Notes under the pieces: model-generated
What the model was told of the DNA's origin: nothing
Seen by the model: the letters and a program-made list of their open reading frames with translations, nothing else
The model's database searches: none
NCBI GenBank assembly: GCA_030595585.1
Contig: JAUVCY010000006.1
Coordinates: forward strand, 1 to 18,088
Length of the DNA: 18,088 nt
Source of the DNA: Thermoplasmatota archaeon
GTDB lineage: Archaea; Thermoplasmatota; Penumbrarchaeia; Penumbrarchaeales; Penumbrarchaeaceae
Direction: 5' to 3'
Position numbers and translations under genes: made by a program
In this document: one piece after another, positions 1 through 8,400 of the stretch
Layout: each line of letters begins with the position of its first letter
Numbering within the stretch: the first letter of the stretch is position 1

Positions 1-2057
1 AACATATACGAATCCAGGAGCTTGAGGGTCTTTTTCGCCTCACTCCACTTCTCCCTCTTCGCCTTGGCGTTGAGCCACCTCCTCTCCCAGATCTCCCTCG
101 CCGCGCCCCCTGTCACCAGCATCAACGTATAGTGTACCGGCAGGTACATCCCCAGTCCAAAAGCCGTCCCCATACCGATCAACAGCTCCACGAACACCCC
201 GATGAACATCCCCAGGAAGAAAAGCGGCATCATCACCTCTCCACCCGCGAGTATCTGAACGAACACGGCAAAGGCGGTGGCCTGGGGGGCCTCGAGGTCC
301 AGGTTGCCGCTTGCCAGCTGCTTGGCGAAGAACATCGCCGCTATAGCGGCTACAGGCGTCCCTATGAGGATCGCAACGGATTCGCCGCGGATCAGGTGCA
401 TGGGCCTTGTCCCCGCATACAGGCCGGTCTTGAAGTCCCACATGATCTCCGAGGAAAGAGATATAGCAGATCCGAACACAGTCGTCCCAACGAGGGCCAT
501 CAGTACCATCTGGCCCTGCCCATAAGGAAATGGTTGGACCTTATCGATCAGGAGGAATACCCCATAGAGGATCAGAAGCGTCAGGAAAGAGGTCCCGGAG
601 ACGGGCGTTGTCCCGATCTCACCCGATATCTTCACGGCTATCGCCCCAAGGGCGAATGTCAGTCCCACAAGGAGTGCCGAGAAGGCCACGGATGCCAGGA
701 GGGGGAAATGGCCGAACAGTGTGAATACGATGGAGATCACGATGAAGGCAACCAGGGCTATGATCGGAATGTGGGACGTTGGCCACTCGTACCACCCCTT
801 CTTCGGGACCCACTCCTTCTTGCCCTTCCCGCCAGTCTTGGTGATGTCTATAAAGACGGTTCGGAAGGTGGGAAGCATCTTCAGGAGGGCCGTTGTCCCA
901 CCGCCCAGTATGGCGCCTATGGCGATGATCTTGGCAACGCCCTGGGCCGCCGCGAAAGATGGGGCCTGATAGGGCATGAACGGAAAGGAGGGGTCCGATA
1001 CGGGAAGGGGAAATGAGGATGTGGAGACGAAACCAGATGTGATCCCATCGTCCATCATGGGCACGTAGATGGGCACATCCATGAGGACCACAAGTGGGAC
1101 GATGAAGAACCACGTGACGAAGGATCCGGCGGCGACAATGAACGACGCCCTGAACTTCATGAACCACCCGATGGCGAAGGTGATCCCCGTGAACTCATAG
1201 GAGAAATGGGTATACCTGGACCACGAAAATGGGATGTGTATCCTGCCGTGTGAGAACCAATCGCCAAGCCCCACCATCCGCATTGCCCAGGTCAGCAGAG
1301 GCTCCTTGCCGGGCATGAGGGGGAAATCACGAAGGAAACCGAACGAGAACATCGCAACGAAAGAGACTCCCACCAGCTGGAGGGACCTCTTTGCGTGGGA
1401 GGCGACCCCCGAGGATATGTCGTTCGCGATATCAAGGAGTTTGATGAACGCCTGGAAGCCCGGCGTGGGAAGAGGGTCCTCCACCTGCCACAGCCTCCTG
1501 AAGATAATGAAGTACATCAGCCCCATCATCGATGCGAACAGCGATGCCACCATGGCGAGCGGCACTATGTTCGAGGATGCGAGGAGCTCGGTAGATATCA
1601 ACGGTTCCCCACCGGACATCTTGTACTGTGAGGAGTAGGCAAGAAGGTATATCGCAGGGAAGGTGAACACAAACCCGGTGACGGTTCGATCCGTGGCCGT
1701 CGCCGCACCCGACGCGATGTTGATCTGGGTAGGCTTCCATCTGAAGAACATTCCCACCAGATAGGATACGTAGAACGCCCCGCCGGTGACCAGGCCGATC
1801 TTGAGGGCGATATACTGTGTGATGATCGTGAAGGGCAGGCCCACAAGGAGGATAATGAGGAGAAGCTTCCACCAGCTGAACTGGGACCTCTTGAAGCTCT
1901 CGGTCCTGTTCTTGTGGTCCAGGTACTCTTCAAGGGCCTCCGTGTTGAGATTCCCATACATCTCCGTGGAGAAGTAATCAAGGGTTCCATCCTCGATCTT
2001 TCTGATGCCGGCTGGCGTGAGCGGCTGTCTGTAGACCGATCTCCTTACCCTTGACAT
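1..2057 (-). CDS. OPT-family oligopeptide/metal-chelate transporter (C-terminus cut by window edge)
   Basis: The reading frame is open without a stop from ATG 2057 to the left edge, giving 685 residues; the stop lies outside. A polar cytoplasmic N-terminus of about 55 residues is followed by many hydrophobic segments. Family landmarks of OPT transporters (PF03169) are visible. The first helix leads into QYIALKIGLVTG (about 81-92), which resembles the usual N-x-Y-L-G-L-K-V-G motif. Next comes NIASGAATATD (about 113-123), near the family's ASAGE segment but without its Glu. Further on are FRRLWQVEDPLPTPG and a glycine-rich IGAILGGGTTALL. OPT proteins are secondary importers of oligopeptides or metal complexes; the substrate cannot be read from this sequence. 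The start is firm: GGAGGAG at 2063-2069 lies 5 nt upstream. The SD sits next to the ATP synthase subunit D stop, so the two are probably cotranscribed. The visible length is already within the usual 600-750 residues, so little should be missing. Confidence 0.88.
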   Translation of the reverse strand, partial: MSRVRRSVYRQPLTPAGIRKIEDGTLDYFSTEMYGNLNTEALEEYLDHKNRTESFKRSQFSWWKLLLIILLVGLPFTIITQYIALKIGLVTGGAFYVSYLVGMFFRWKPTQINIASGAATATDRTVTGFVFTFPAIYLLAYSSQYKMSGGEPLISTELLASSNIVPLAMVASLFASMMGLMYFIIFRRLWQVEDPLPTPGFQAFIKLLDIANDISSGVASHAKRSLQLVGVSFVAMFSFGFLRDFPLMPGKEPLLTWAMRMVGLGDWFSHGRIHIPFSWSRYTHFSYEFTGITFAIGWFMKFRASFIVAAGSFVTWFFIVPLVVLMDVPIYVPMMDDGITSGFVSTSSFPLPVSDPSFPFMPYQAPSFAAAQGVAKIIAIGAILGGGTTALLKMLPTFRTVFIDITKTGGKGKKEWVPKKGWYEWPTSHIPIIALVAFIVISIVFTLFGHFPLLASVAFSALLVGLTFALGAIAVKISGEIGTTPVSGTSFLTLLILYGVFLLIDKVQPFPYGQGQMVLMALVGTTVFGSAISLSSEIMWDFKTGLYAGTRPMHLIRGESVAILIGTPVAAIAAMFFAKQLASGNLDLEAPQATAFAVFVQILAGGEVMMPLFFLGMFIGVFVELLIGMGTAFGLGMYLPVHYTLMLVTGGAAREIWERRWLNAKAKREKWSEAKKTLKLLDSYM

Positions 2058-2062
2058 CTATT

Positions 2063-2069
2063 CTCCTCC
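2063..2069 (-). promoter_or_regulatory. Strong Shine-Dalgarno site of the OPT transporter gene
   Basis: Read on the minus strand this is GGAGGAG, 5 nt before ATG 2057. It fills the 12-bp gap after the upstream TAG (2070-2072). It fixes the transporter start and suggests translation from a shared transcript. Confidence 0.75.
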
Positions 2070-2714
2070 CTAGCTTTTCTCTGCGTTCTCCATCAGTGCC
2101 TTGATCCTCTTCCTCCGGAAGAAGTCCTCCCTCTCCCGCTCCTGAAGCTGCATGTTGATGTACCTCTCGGTATTTACCAGCCTGGGAATGAATATGTGCT
2201 CCAGTGCGTTGACCCTGCGCTTTGTCTTCTGGATCTCCAGGGCCAACAGCTCCATGGCCCCCTCGGCCTCGGCAAGGTTCAGCAGGTCCTCCAGGGCTTT
2301 CCTGTAACCCCGGGCGGAATCATCCAGGGCGGATGGGGTTGACCCCATACCCCACGGAAGGGGCATATCAGCGGGGTCACCGTCACTTATCACGGGGACC
2401 TTGACGCCCATGATGTTTATGGAGTTTATCTGGGGGTCCGGATAAGGTGCCGTGCCCCTGGAATATGACAGTACGGACTCGTACCCCATGATCGCCTGGG
2501 CATCCTCTATCGAATATCTCGCTTTCTTGAGGGAGGCGAGGACCTTGCCCTTCATCCTCTTCCTCTTCTTGAGCACGTCGAGGAACTGTACCACAAGCGC
2601 ATCCCTCTTATCCCCAAGTAGCTTGTGGCCCTTCTCGGCGAGCTTCCTCTTCTTCCTGACGGCTAGGAGCTCCATCCTCGTGGGGTTGATGCCCTCTATG
2701 ATATCGCCTGCCAT
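2070..2714 (-). CDS. atpD: A/V-type ATP synthase subunit D (central stalk)
   Basis: The protein has 214 residues, the normal size for subunit D of archaeal A-type (V-type) ATP synthases. Subunit D is the coiled-coil central rotor shaft inside the A3B3 head and couples membrane rotor movement to ATP synthesis or hydrolysis. The N-terminal helix carries the typical INPTRMELLAVRKKRKLA pattern (about 9-26). The C-terminal helix carries TKRRVNALEHIFIPRL, the most conserved part of the family. A variable middle (about 85-130) separates the two long helices. The ATG at 2714 has GGTGAT a few bases upstream. The gene lies 48 bp after tyrS and 12 bp before the OPT transporter. No other ATP synthase subunit is in the window, although subunit D usually follows subunit B; see findings. 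Confidence 0.95.
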   Translation of the reverse strand: MAGDIIEGINPTRMELLAVRKKRKLAEKGHKLLGDKRDALVVQFLDVLKKRKRMKGKVLASLKKARYSIEDAQAIMGYESVLSYSRGTAPYPDPQINSINIMGVKVPVISDGDPADMPLPWGMGSTPSALDDSARGYRKALEDLLNLAEAEGAMELLALEIQKTKRRVNALEHIFIPRLVNTERYINMQLQEREREDFFRRKRIKALMENAEKS

Positions 2715-2762
2715 CCTATCACCTTTGTTTATTGGAATGCTCCGCGGATGAGTATTAATGCT

Positions 2763-4193
2763 CTATTTACCGATGAACTTGGAGAGCCGCTTCATCTTCT
2801 GAAGGTTCCCTGGTTCCTTCTTGAAATATATCCTGAAGGGTTCAAGGGCCCTGACCATCGCCTCGGCAACGGACTTTTTCAGATCGGCCGGATGAAGCTC
2901 CTTGTCCGCAAACATCTTCCTGAGGTCATCGTGGGTCTCGAAGTGCAGATCTCCTCCCCACTTCTCGGGCCTCTTTATATCGATATGGCCCTCGAGTGGG
3001 AATATCAGATGCTGGCATATCTCCATTACGGGGTTATCGGGTATGCCCTCGGGGCACCAGGCCTTCTTGATCTTCCTTCTGATATCATCCTCGGAGTCGT
3101 GGAGATATATCCCGGATTCCGGGTTGGACTTGGACATCTTCACATCGTCCATCTCCACGTCGGCGTCCGCTATATTGAGGAATGAGAACAGCTCTCTCCT
3201 CGCCTCGCTTCTCCTCCATTCCAGCTCCTTGATCGTCCCCACGTTCATGACGGAGTCGTCCGGCCCGACGTCGTGGACGAACCTCGGCATGGAGAGGCCG
3301 ATCCCCTGCTTTTTCGAGATCAGCGCCTCTATCGCCCTCCTCTTCTTCCCATCCTTCAGGGCATTGATGTGTATCAACAGGGACCTTGTGGACTCGCTGA
3401 TACTCTCATCCACGATCAACTCGGGAAGCTTTTCCTCGATCTTCTTTGCCAGCATCTCGTGGTCCAATCCAGAGGCGTCCCCCGTTGTCATCTCCATCCT
3501 TCCGCCTCTTGTGAGACTGGAAAGCAGAGGCGTATGGAGGGCCGTCGGCTTCTTGAAGCCGACCTTCTCGGCAACGTCCCGCGCAAGCATGTGGGCGTGC
3601 CTCTGGTCCATGCCGCCGATGGCGAGGTCCACCCCGAGCTCAAATATGTCGGCAACCTGCATGGAGGGATAGATGAACTTGGAGGAATCCAGGTCGCCCT
3701 CGTGCTCCTTTCTGCCCATCACCGTCATCGCCCTCTTTATCCTGGAGAGGGAGGATGACTTCGCCACACGAAGGACCACGATCCAGTACTTTCCGGTATC
3801 CGAGAGCTCGCTCGCCCACCGGAACTTGAGCCTTCCCTCGGCGATATCCTCCTCGAGCCCGTAGGCCTTGTAGCAGTCGATGAAATACCGGCCACAGTCC
3901 TGGATCTTGTCGATGTCGCCTCCGAACTTGTCGTTGATGAAGGCGTGCCAGTCTGCAAGAAGTATCTCGACCTCGAAACCAGCCTCTATCAGCTGCTTGA
4001 TCTTCCTTGTGATGATGATCCATCCTATGTGGACGAATCCGGAGGGCTCGTAGCCGACGTAGGCCCTGGGCCTCTCCTTCGATCCCAGCAGAGCTTCGAT
4101 CTCGCCCCTTGTGACCACTTCCTGGGCTCCGTCGAGGACCAGCTCCAATCTTTTCTCCAGATCCATGATCTCATCCACCCGATATCTTCGCAT
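2763..4193 (-). CDS. tyrS: Tyrosyl-tRNA synthetase, archaeal type, with a large insertion
   Basis: This class I synthetase charges tRNA-Tyr in the cytoplasm. The ATP-binding signatures are HIGW at 55-58 (HIGH in the standard form) and KMSKS at 352-356. Tyrosine-recognition residues known from the Methanocaldococcus jannaschii enzyme are all in place: Y45, Y175, Q179, D182 and Q197 match its Tyr32, Tyr151, Gln155, Asp158 and Gln173. The C-terminal KRPEKWGGDL and KELHPADLK stretches, followed by a short anticodon-binding region, are archaeal. The protein has 476 residues against roughly 310-360 in ordinary archaeal enzymes. Almost all the excess is one insertion, residues about 226-350, placed between HTPLLSSL and VKMSKS; it is rich in charged and helical sequence. 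Both flanks stay in frame and well conserved, so this is not a frameshift. The ATG at 4193 follows a TATA-like TTTAAA at a suitable distance. The gene heads the tyrS-atpD-OPT series. Confidence 0.93.
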   Translation of the reverse strand: MRRYRVDEIMDLEKRLELVLDGAQEVVTRGEIEALLGSKERPRAYVGYEPSGFVHIGWIIITRKIKQLIEAGFEVEILLADWHAFINDKFGGDIDKIQDCGRYFIDCYKAYGLEEDIAEGRLKFRWASELSDTGKYWIVVLRVAKSSSLSRIKRAMTVMGRKEHEGDLDSSKFIYPSMQVADIFELGVDLAIGGMDQRHAHMLARDVAEKVGFKKPTALHTPLLSSLTRGGRMEMTTGDASGLDHEMLAKKIEEKLPELIVDESISESTRSLLIHINALKDGKKRRAIEALISKKQGIGLSMPRFVHDVGPDDSVMNVGTIKELEWRRSEARRELFSFLNIADADVEMDDVKMSKSNPESGIYLHDSEDDIRRKIKKAWCPEGIPDNPVMEICQHLIFPLEGHIDIKRPEKWGGDLHFETHDDLRKMFADKELHPADLKKSVAEAMVRALEPFRIYFKKEPGNLQKMKRLSKFIGK

Positions 4194-4195
4194 AC

Positions 4196-5209
4196 ATGCG
4201 CGATAGTGTATTAAGGGTTGACTACTTTAAATTGGTGATGGACGACAAGGGGGAGAACGGCCCCGGCCTGAAGGTGGAGAGGGTCAAAACGATGACGCTG
4301 GACGACCTTCGGCTGGTCCACGCCTACCACGTCCTGGGACTGCACTGGGAGGCAGATCACCCGGTGATGTCCGTCAGACCGTTAAAAGAAATGGAGGGGG
4401 TTCTTCATTATGACGGCAAACCGATGGATATCGACCTCGCACGGCTGTCATCCCTGGAGATGAGGGCTTCCAAAGAGGTCCAGTGTGTGGGGAGGTTCGA
4501 AAGCTCCAGGCACATACCCTGTCCGGGAAACCAGCTGCTGGAGGGATTCGCCCAGTGCTATCCATGCATCTCACACGATATCCCGGACCCGACCTGCATA
4601 TTCGAGCCCCACTGCGACGGTAAAAGGTGCGGGGCCGACTTCTGCCAGATACCCCATGTGGTCTACGTCACGATGTTCCACCAGAGGCGGAAGATCGGCA
4701 TGACCCAGCTCAGGAGAGTGGTGGAGAGGGGGACGGAACAGGGGGCCGACGCTATCCTGCCCCTGCTGGTCACGAAGGACCGCCACGGCTCCAGGGTCCT
4801 TGAGAAGATCATCTCGAAGAGATACGGGATCCCCCAGGCCTACAACCCCTCCGTGATCCTGAAGGATATGGCAAAACCGCTGGATGTGGGCCTGATGACA
4901 TCCACGGCGCGTGATATGCTCCATCGGGTCAGAAGGGATTGGGACTCCCTCCGCCCCCGGGACATCCTCATCGAGAGGGAACCTCCCGAGATGGACGACA
5001 CCCCGGTTATTCTGGATCGATATCCACTTGAGGAACCCCTGCCAAATACGCCTAGAAGGTACGACGGCGAATACATCCGCGGGAAGGTGGTCGGCTTCAA
5101 GGGCAAATACGCGTATCTGAGGTCCAGCGGCCTGATAGCCGTGAGGATGGGCTCCCTTGTGGGAAAGGTGATCCACACCGGCGAGAGATCATTTGGATCA
5201 AACAGATAG
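4196..5209 (+). CDS. DUF2797 family protein (Cys-rich zinc-finger-like plus GIY-YIG-like domain)
   Basis: The 337-residue protein matches the pattern of DUF2797, an uncharacterised family found in archaea and actinobacteria. It has eight cysteines in a compact region (C97, C109, C121, C124, C134, C140, C145, C150), likely binding zinc, including a CYPC pair and CDGKRC. Directly after comes a GIY-YIG-like segment: VVYVTMF (155-161), KIGMT (166-170), R173/R174 and an EQGAD helix (181-185). A nuclease or nucleic-acid role is possible from this fold but has not been shown for the family. The C-terminal about 50 residues look like a small beta domain. The start is uncertain. ATG 4196 is 3 bp from the divergent tyrS start and has no SD; ATG 4238 (residue 15) has GGTG immediately before it and would free the tyrS promoter from coding sequence. 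The gene stands alone on the plus strand. Confidence 0.82.
   Translation: MRDSVLRVDYFKLVMDDKGENGPGLKVERVKTMTLDDLRLVHAYHVLGLHWEADHPVMSVRPLKEMEGVLHYDGKPMDIDLARLSSLEMRASKEVQCVGRFESSRHIPCPGNQLLEGFAQCYPCISHDIPDPTCIFEPHCDGKRCGADFCQIPHVVYVTMFHQRRKIGMTQLRRVVERGTEQGADAILPLLVTKDRHGSRVLEKIISKRYGIPQAYNPSVILKDMAKPLDVGLMTSTARDMLHRVRRDWDSLRPRDILIEREPPEMDDTPVILDRYPLEEPLPNTPRRYDGEYIRGKVVGFKGKYAYLRSSGLIAVRMGSLVGKVIHTGERSFGSNR
4226..4233 (-). promoter_or_regulatory. Probable TATA box of tyrS
   Basis: On the minus strand this reads AATTTAAA. Its centre is about 36 nt upstream of the tyrS ATG (4193). Transcription about 25 nt downstream would leave a leader of roughly 10 nt. The upstream BRE position is not a good match. 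The element lies inside the first codons of the longest version of the divergent gene. Confidence 0.45.
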
Positions 5210-5244
5210 ATGACCGATATTATGCCAGAAATGATAGTTGACAT

Positions 5245-5264
5245 ATGATTATTTTTATAATCAT
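5245..5264. repeat. Perfect inverted repeat, 8-bp arms with 4-nt T loop
   Basis: ATGATTAT, TTTT, ATAATCAT. It lies 36 bp after the DUF2797 stop. All stem pairs but two are A-T, so it would be a weak RNA hairpin. An operator site or part of a T-rich archaeal terminator is as likely. Confidence 0.45.
5252..5256 (+). terminator. Candidate T-run terminator of the DUF2797 gene
   Basis: Five T residues lie about 43 nt past the stop codon in an AT-rich stretch. Archaeal termination often needs only a short T-tract. The run is also the loop of the inverted repeat, so the role is not settled. Confidence 0.3.
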
Positions 5265-5387
5265 TATAAACGTAATCATCTTGTGGCTGAGGAAAGAAGG
5301 CGTCCTAACATTTGATCTGGATGATATGATCCCATAGAGCACTTATATGGCTCTGGGGCCATGAGAACCTGATCGTTAAAACTGTGA

Positions 5388-5397
5388 TGATATATCA
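5388..5397. promoter_or_regulatory. 10-bp palindrome upstream of the promoter, possible operator
   Basis: TGATATATCA is a perfect palindrome ending 7 bp before the TATA element. A related half-site, TATATCAC, recurs inside the TATA region at 5408-5415. That placement would suit a transcription factor controlling the downstream gene, but the AT-rich context makes chance possible. Confidence 0.3.
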
Positions 5398-5398
5398 A

Positions 5399-5412
5399 AG
5401 AAAATTTTATAT
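5399..5412 (+). promoter_or_regulatory. BRE/TATA promoter of the transglutaminase-like gene
   Basis: The purine-rich AGAAAA (BRE-like) runs into TTTTATAT (5405-5412). The TATA centre is about 54 nt before ATG 5463. Initiation about 25 nt downstream would give a leader near 28 nt containing the SD GGAGTGAT (5452-5459). Confidence 0.6.
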
Positions 5413-5462
5413 CACTTCAGACCTAGAGTGGAACAACAGCCCCAAGGGCCCGGAGTGATAAT

Positions 5463-8400
5463 ATGAACAGGTCGATCCCATACCTTCTCCTTTCCGTACT
5501 GCTCCTTTCAGGCTCCATCCCGGTTGCGGGTTCAGGGTCCGACATCACCAGGGAAGGGGAGGAGGTCCGCTACTCCTACCACTGGGACGAGCTCACCAGC
5601 TACACGTCCACGGTCCAGGTGGACCCTGGCGACGATTTCGGTTTCAGGTTCGACCCATACTCGGAGATCGATCTAATGCTCGACCCCCTGGAGGGGCCGT
5701 TCCTTCACCCCGACTGCCAGGAGGCGCTGGACCTGGCCCCTGAATGGATGAGGATCAACTTGACCCACAGGTTCAGGACCCTCCCGCGGGAGGAGCAGGC
5801 GACCTTCGCCCAGCTGATCATCACCGCGGAGAACGAGAGCTACATCGACGAGATCGCGTTCACCATCTCACACCTCAACGTGGAGACGCTCAGGAACGAC
5901 AACTTCTTCCCGGAGCTGATCTCCCATAATGCCAGGCTCATCTACCAGAATGCAGAGTATCTCAGGTATGTGGAGATCCTCGAAAAAGAGGACCACACCA
6001 CCCTGCTGTACAAGAACGAATACAACATCTCAACCGAACTTCCCATGGACATATACTACTGGTTCGTGGTGATCCCCGACATCGGCGATGAGGTTCCCAC
6101 ATACGTGGACCCGGACTACAACTTCGCCGAGGACCCACCTTTCGACCGTGATCACGGCGTCCCCCCTCCCGAGGGGAAGTTCTGGAGGGAGTGGCTCTTC
6201 TACGAGAACAAGTCCGGACAGCCCCTCCTTAAGGACAACCTGATGAAAGCAAATACACTCTGGGATGCTATCAGGCAGATCAACGGATGGATGGGTGGAT
6301 CGATGAAGTTCACATCGGATAACGAGAGGCCCAACCAGCCGGTCCGAATATACCAGAAAGGTATCGGGAGGTGCGGCGAGTACCAGGACATCAGAAGTTC
6401 AGCGGCCAGGGCCGGCCTGATCCCGGTCCTGCCGACTTCGAATACTGCCGAGGACCACGTCTGGAACGAGTTCTGGGATGGGAGATGGATACACTGGGAT
6501 GGGTCGATAGACAAGCCACTGACATACGAGAAGTGGTGGGGTAAGACCATCTCATCCGTATGGAATTCCAGGGGAGATGGATACACCTGGTCGGTGACAG
6601 AGAAGTACTCCGAGGAGTACTGCACGTTCACAGCAACTGTCCTTGACCCCAACGGCCTCCCAGTGGATGGTGCGAGGGTGGACGTTCAGACCGAGAACTT
6701 CTACCAGCAGGATCTCAAGACCACCACGATCTCGGGAAGTACGGACATCAACGGCGAGGTCACGTTCACCCTCGGCGAGGGCAGGAACTACTGGATCAAG
6801 GTGGACGGTGGGGACCTTGGTAACTATCCCATCAATCCCCTGACGCCTAACGAGCTGCTCGTCATGGACGCGCAGGATGGAATTGATTACAATGCGACCT
6901 ACGTCCTGCCCTTCCCGGCAGACTCCCTGAGGATCGGCGATGATATACGGAATGATCTGGAGATCCCATTCAGGCTGGACGTATCCTTCGATGTTCAGGG
7001 CTACATCACCCGCGGAAGGGGGCAGTTCTCGGGCGGCCGTTTCGACCAGTACGGAGACGATGGAAAGATCGACTTCTTCATAGCCGATGTGGATAATTTC
7101 AGAAATTATGCCCCCGGCCTTCCATTCGACGCCTACAACCTGTCATGGAAGACAGATGGTGAAACGGTCTCATTTACACTGGACGAATGGAATCCGTTCT
7201 TCATCCACTTCTACAATGGGTTCTCCCAGTGGACCACGCAGATCATAAATATCTCGGTCAAGGTGTACGGCAAATTGGCCCTGATGATCGATGAGCCGAT
7301 CCGCTGGACGGGTGAAAATGATTACAATTATGGAGATGATGTGGAGATCCTTGGAAGGGTGGAAAGTGCCAAAGATGTCTATGGGGTTTCGATCTCTTTA
7401 CATAAAGCGGATCTCAACGAGGACCCTACAACCATATTCAGCAAGGTAGATGCTGAGGATATCTCCACCCAGGACCAGGAGCCCTGGTCCAGCTGGTATT
7501 ATCGGATCGACACCACGGGCTTGGAGCTGGGTCGATACTGGGTCTTGGCCTATGCCCATGATGATACCAACACGGTCTCTGGAGCAACCAACTTCTACAT
7601 CAAAGACCTTGAGGCCCCTGATCTCTTCATCTCCTCACCTCCGAACAACATGAAGTACAGGCAGGGGGACCCGGTCGCGGTCACAGGGGCCGTTAACGAT
7701 AACTACGCCCTGTCATCGCTCACCTACACGCTTGACGGGGGGAGCAAGGTCCACGACCTCAGGGTCGGCGAGGAGGACGGGAAATGGTCCCTCTCATTCG
7801 ATACGGGCAGGCTCACACCGGGAACCCATGACCTGACGTTCACGGCGGCGGACAAGTTCGAGAACCTGGCCGCCAGGACGCTCGTCTTCGAGGTGCTGGA
7901 GGCGGATGATCCCTATGTGATCGTTGATCGGGACCTGGATGGAAGCATACACAGGCAGGGCGACCGCATCGACATCAGGGGATCGATAGAGGACGAAAGC
8001 GAGATCGACAGGCTCATGCTGGTTGTGGACGGAAAGCAGGAGAGGGAGATCACGGGTTCGATCCTGGAGTCGGGCGATTTCAACTACGGCCTCGACTCCT
8101 CGGGCCTCGCCGAGGGAGTTCACACCGCCGCCGTTCTCGCCACCGACTCCATCGGAAACACGGGAAGCGACTCTTTCTCGTTCGAATTGGACGGGACCGC
8201 ACCCACCCTGATCCTTGAGCCCCACGAGGAGTATTATTCCGCGGATAATGAGATCCTTATCGCGGGGAGGACCCACGACGATAACGGCGTGAAAATGTTC
8301 TCCGTCTCGCTCTCGGGGGGAGGATACGAGGATGTCACCTACCTCGTCGGGAGAAGCGGGGAGTTCGAGCTGGACCTTGCGCAGTTATTCAACTTTATAG

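Larger units (their letters stand above)
5210..5462. other. AT-rich intergenic region
   Basis: This 253-bp stretch lies between the DUF2797 stop and the transglutaminase-like gene. It is clearly more AT-rich than its coding neighbours. It holds a perfect 8-bp inverted repeat, a T-run, a possible 30-codon ORF, a 10-bp palindrome and a TATA/BRE promoter, each listed separately. I see no tRNA or other structured RNA in it. Confidence 0.7.

Noticed and set aside
132..1016. Long plus-strand ORF of 294 codons
   Set aside because: It is the complementary shadow of the OPT transporter. Its product is rich in Arg, Gly, His and Gln with no membrane or family pattern.
1..2057. Broken or frameshifted transporter gene
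   Set aside because: Every codon from 2057 to the edge was read without a stop; only the window edge truncates it.
5210..5462. tRNA or structured RNA in the intergenic region
   Set aside because: No cloverleaf, T-arm consensus or GC-rich stem was found; only AT-rich short inverted repeats are present.
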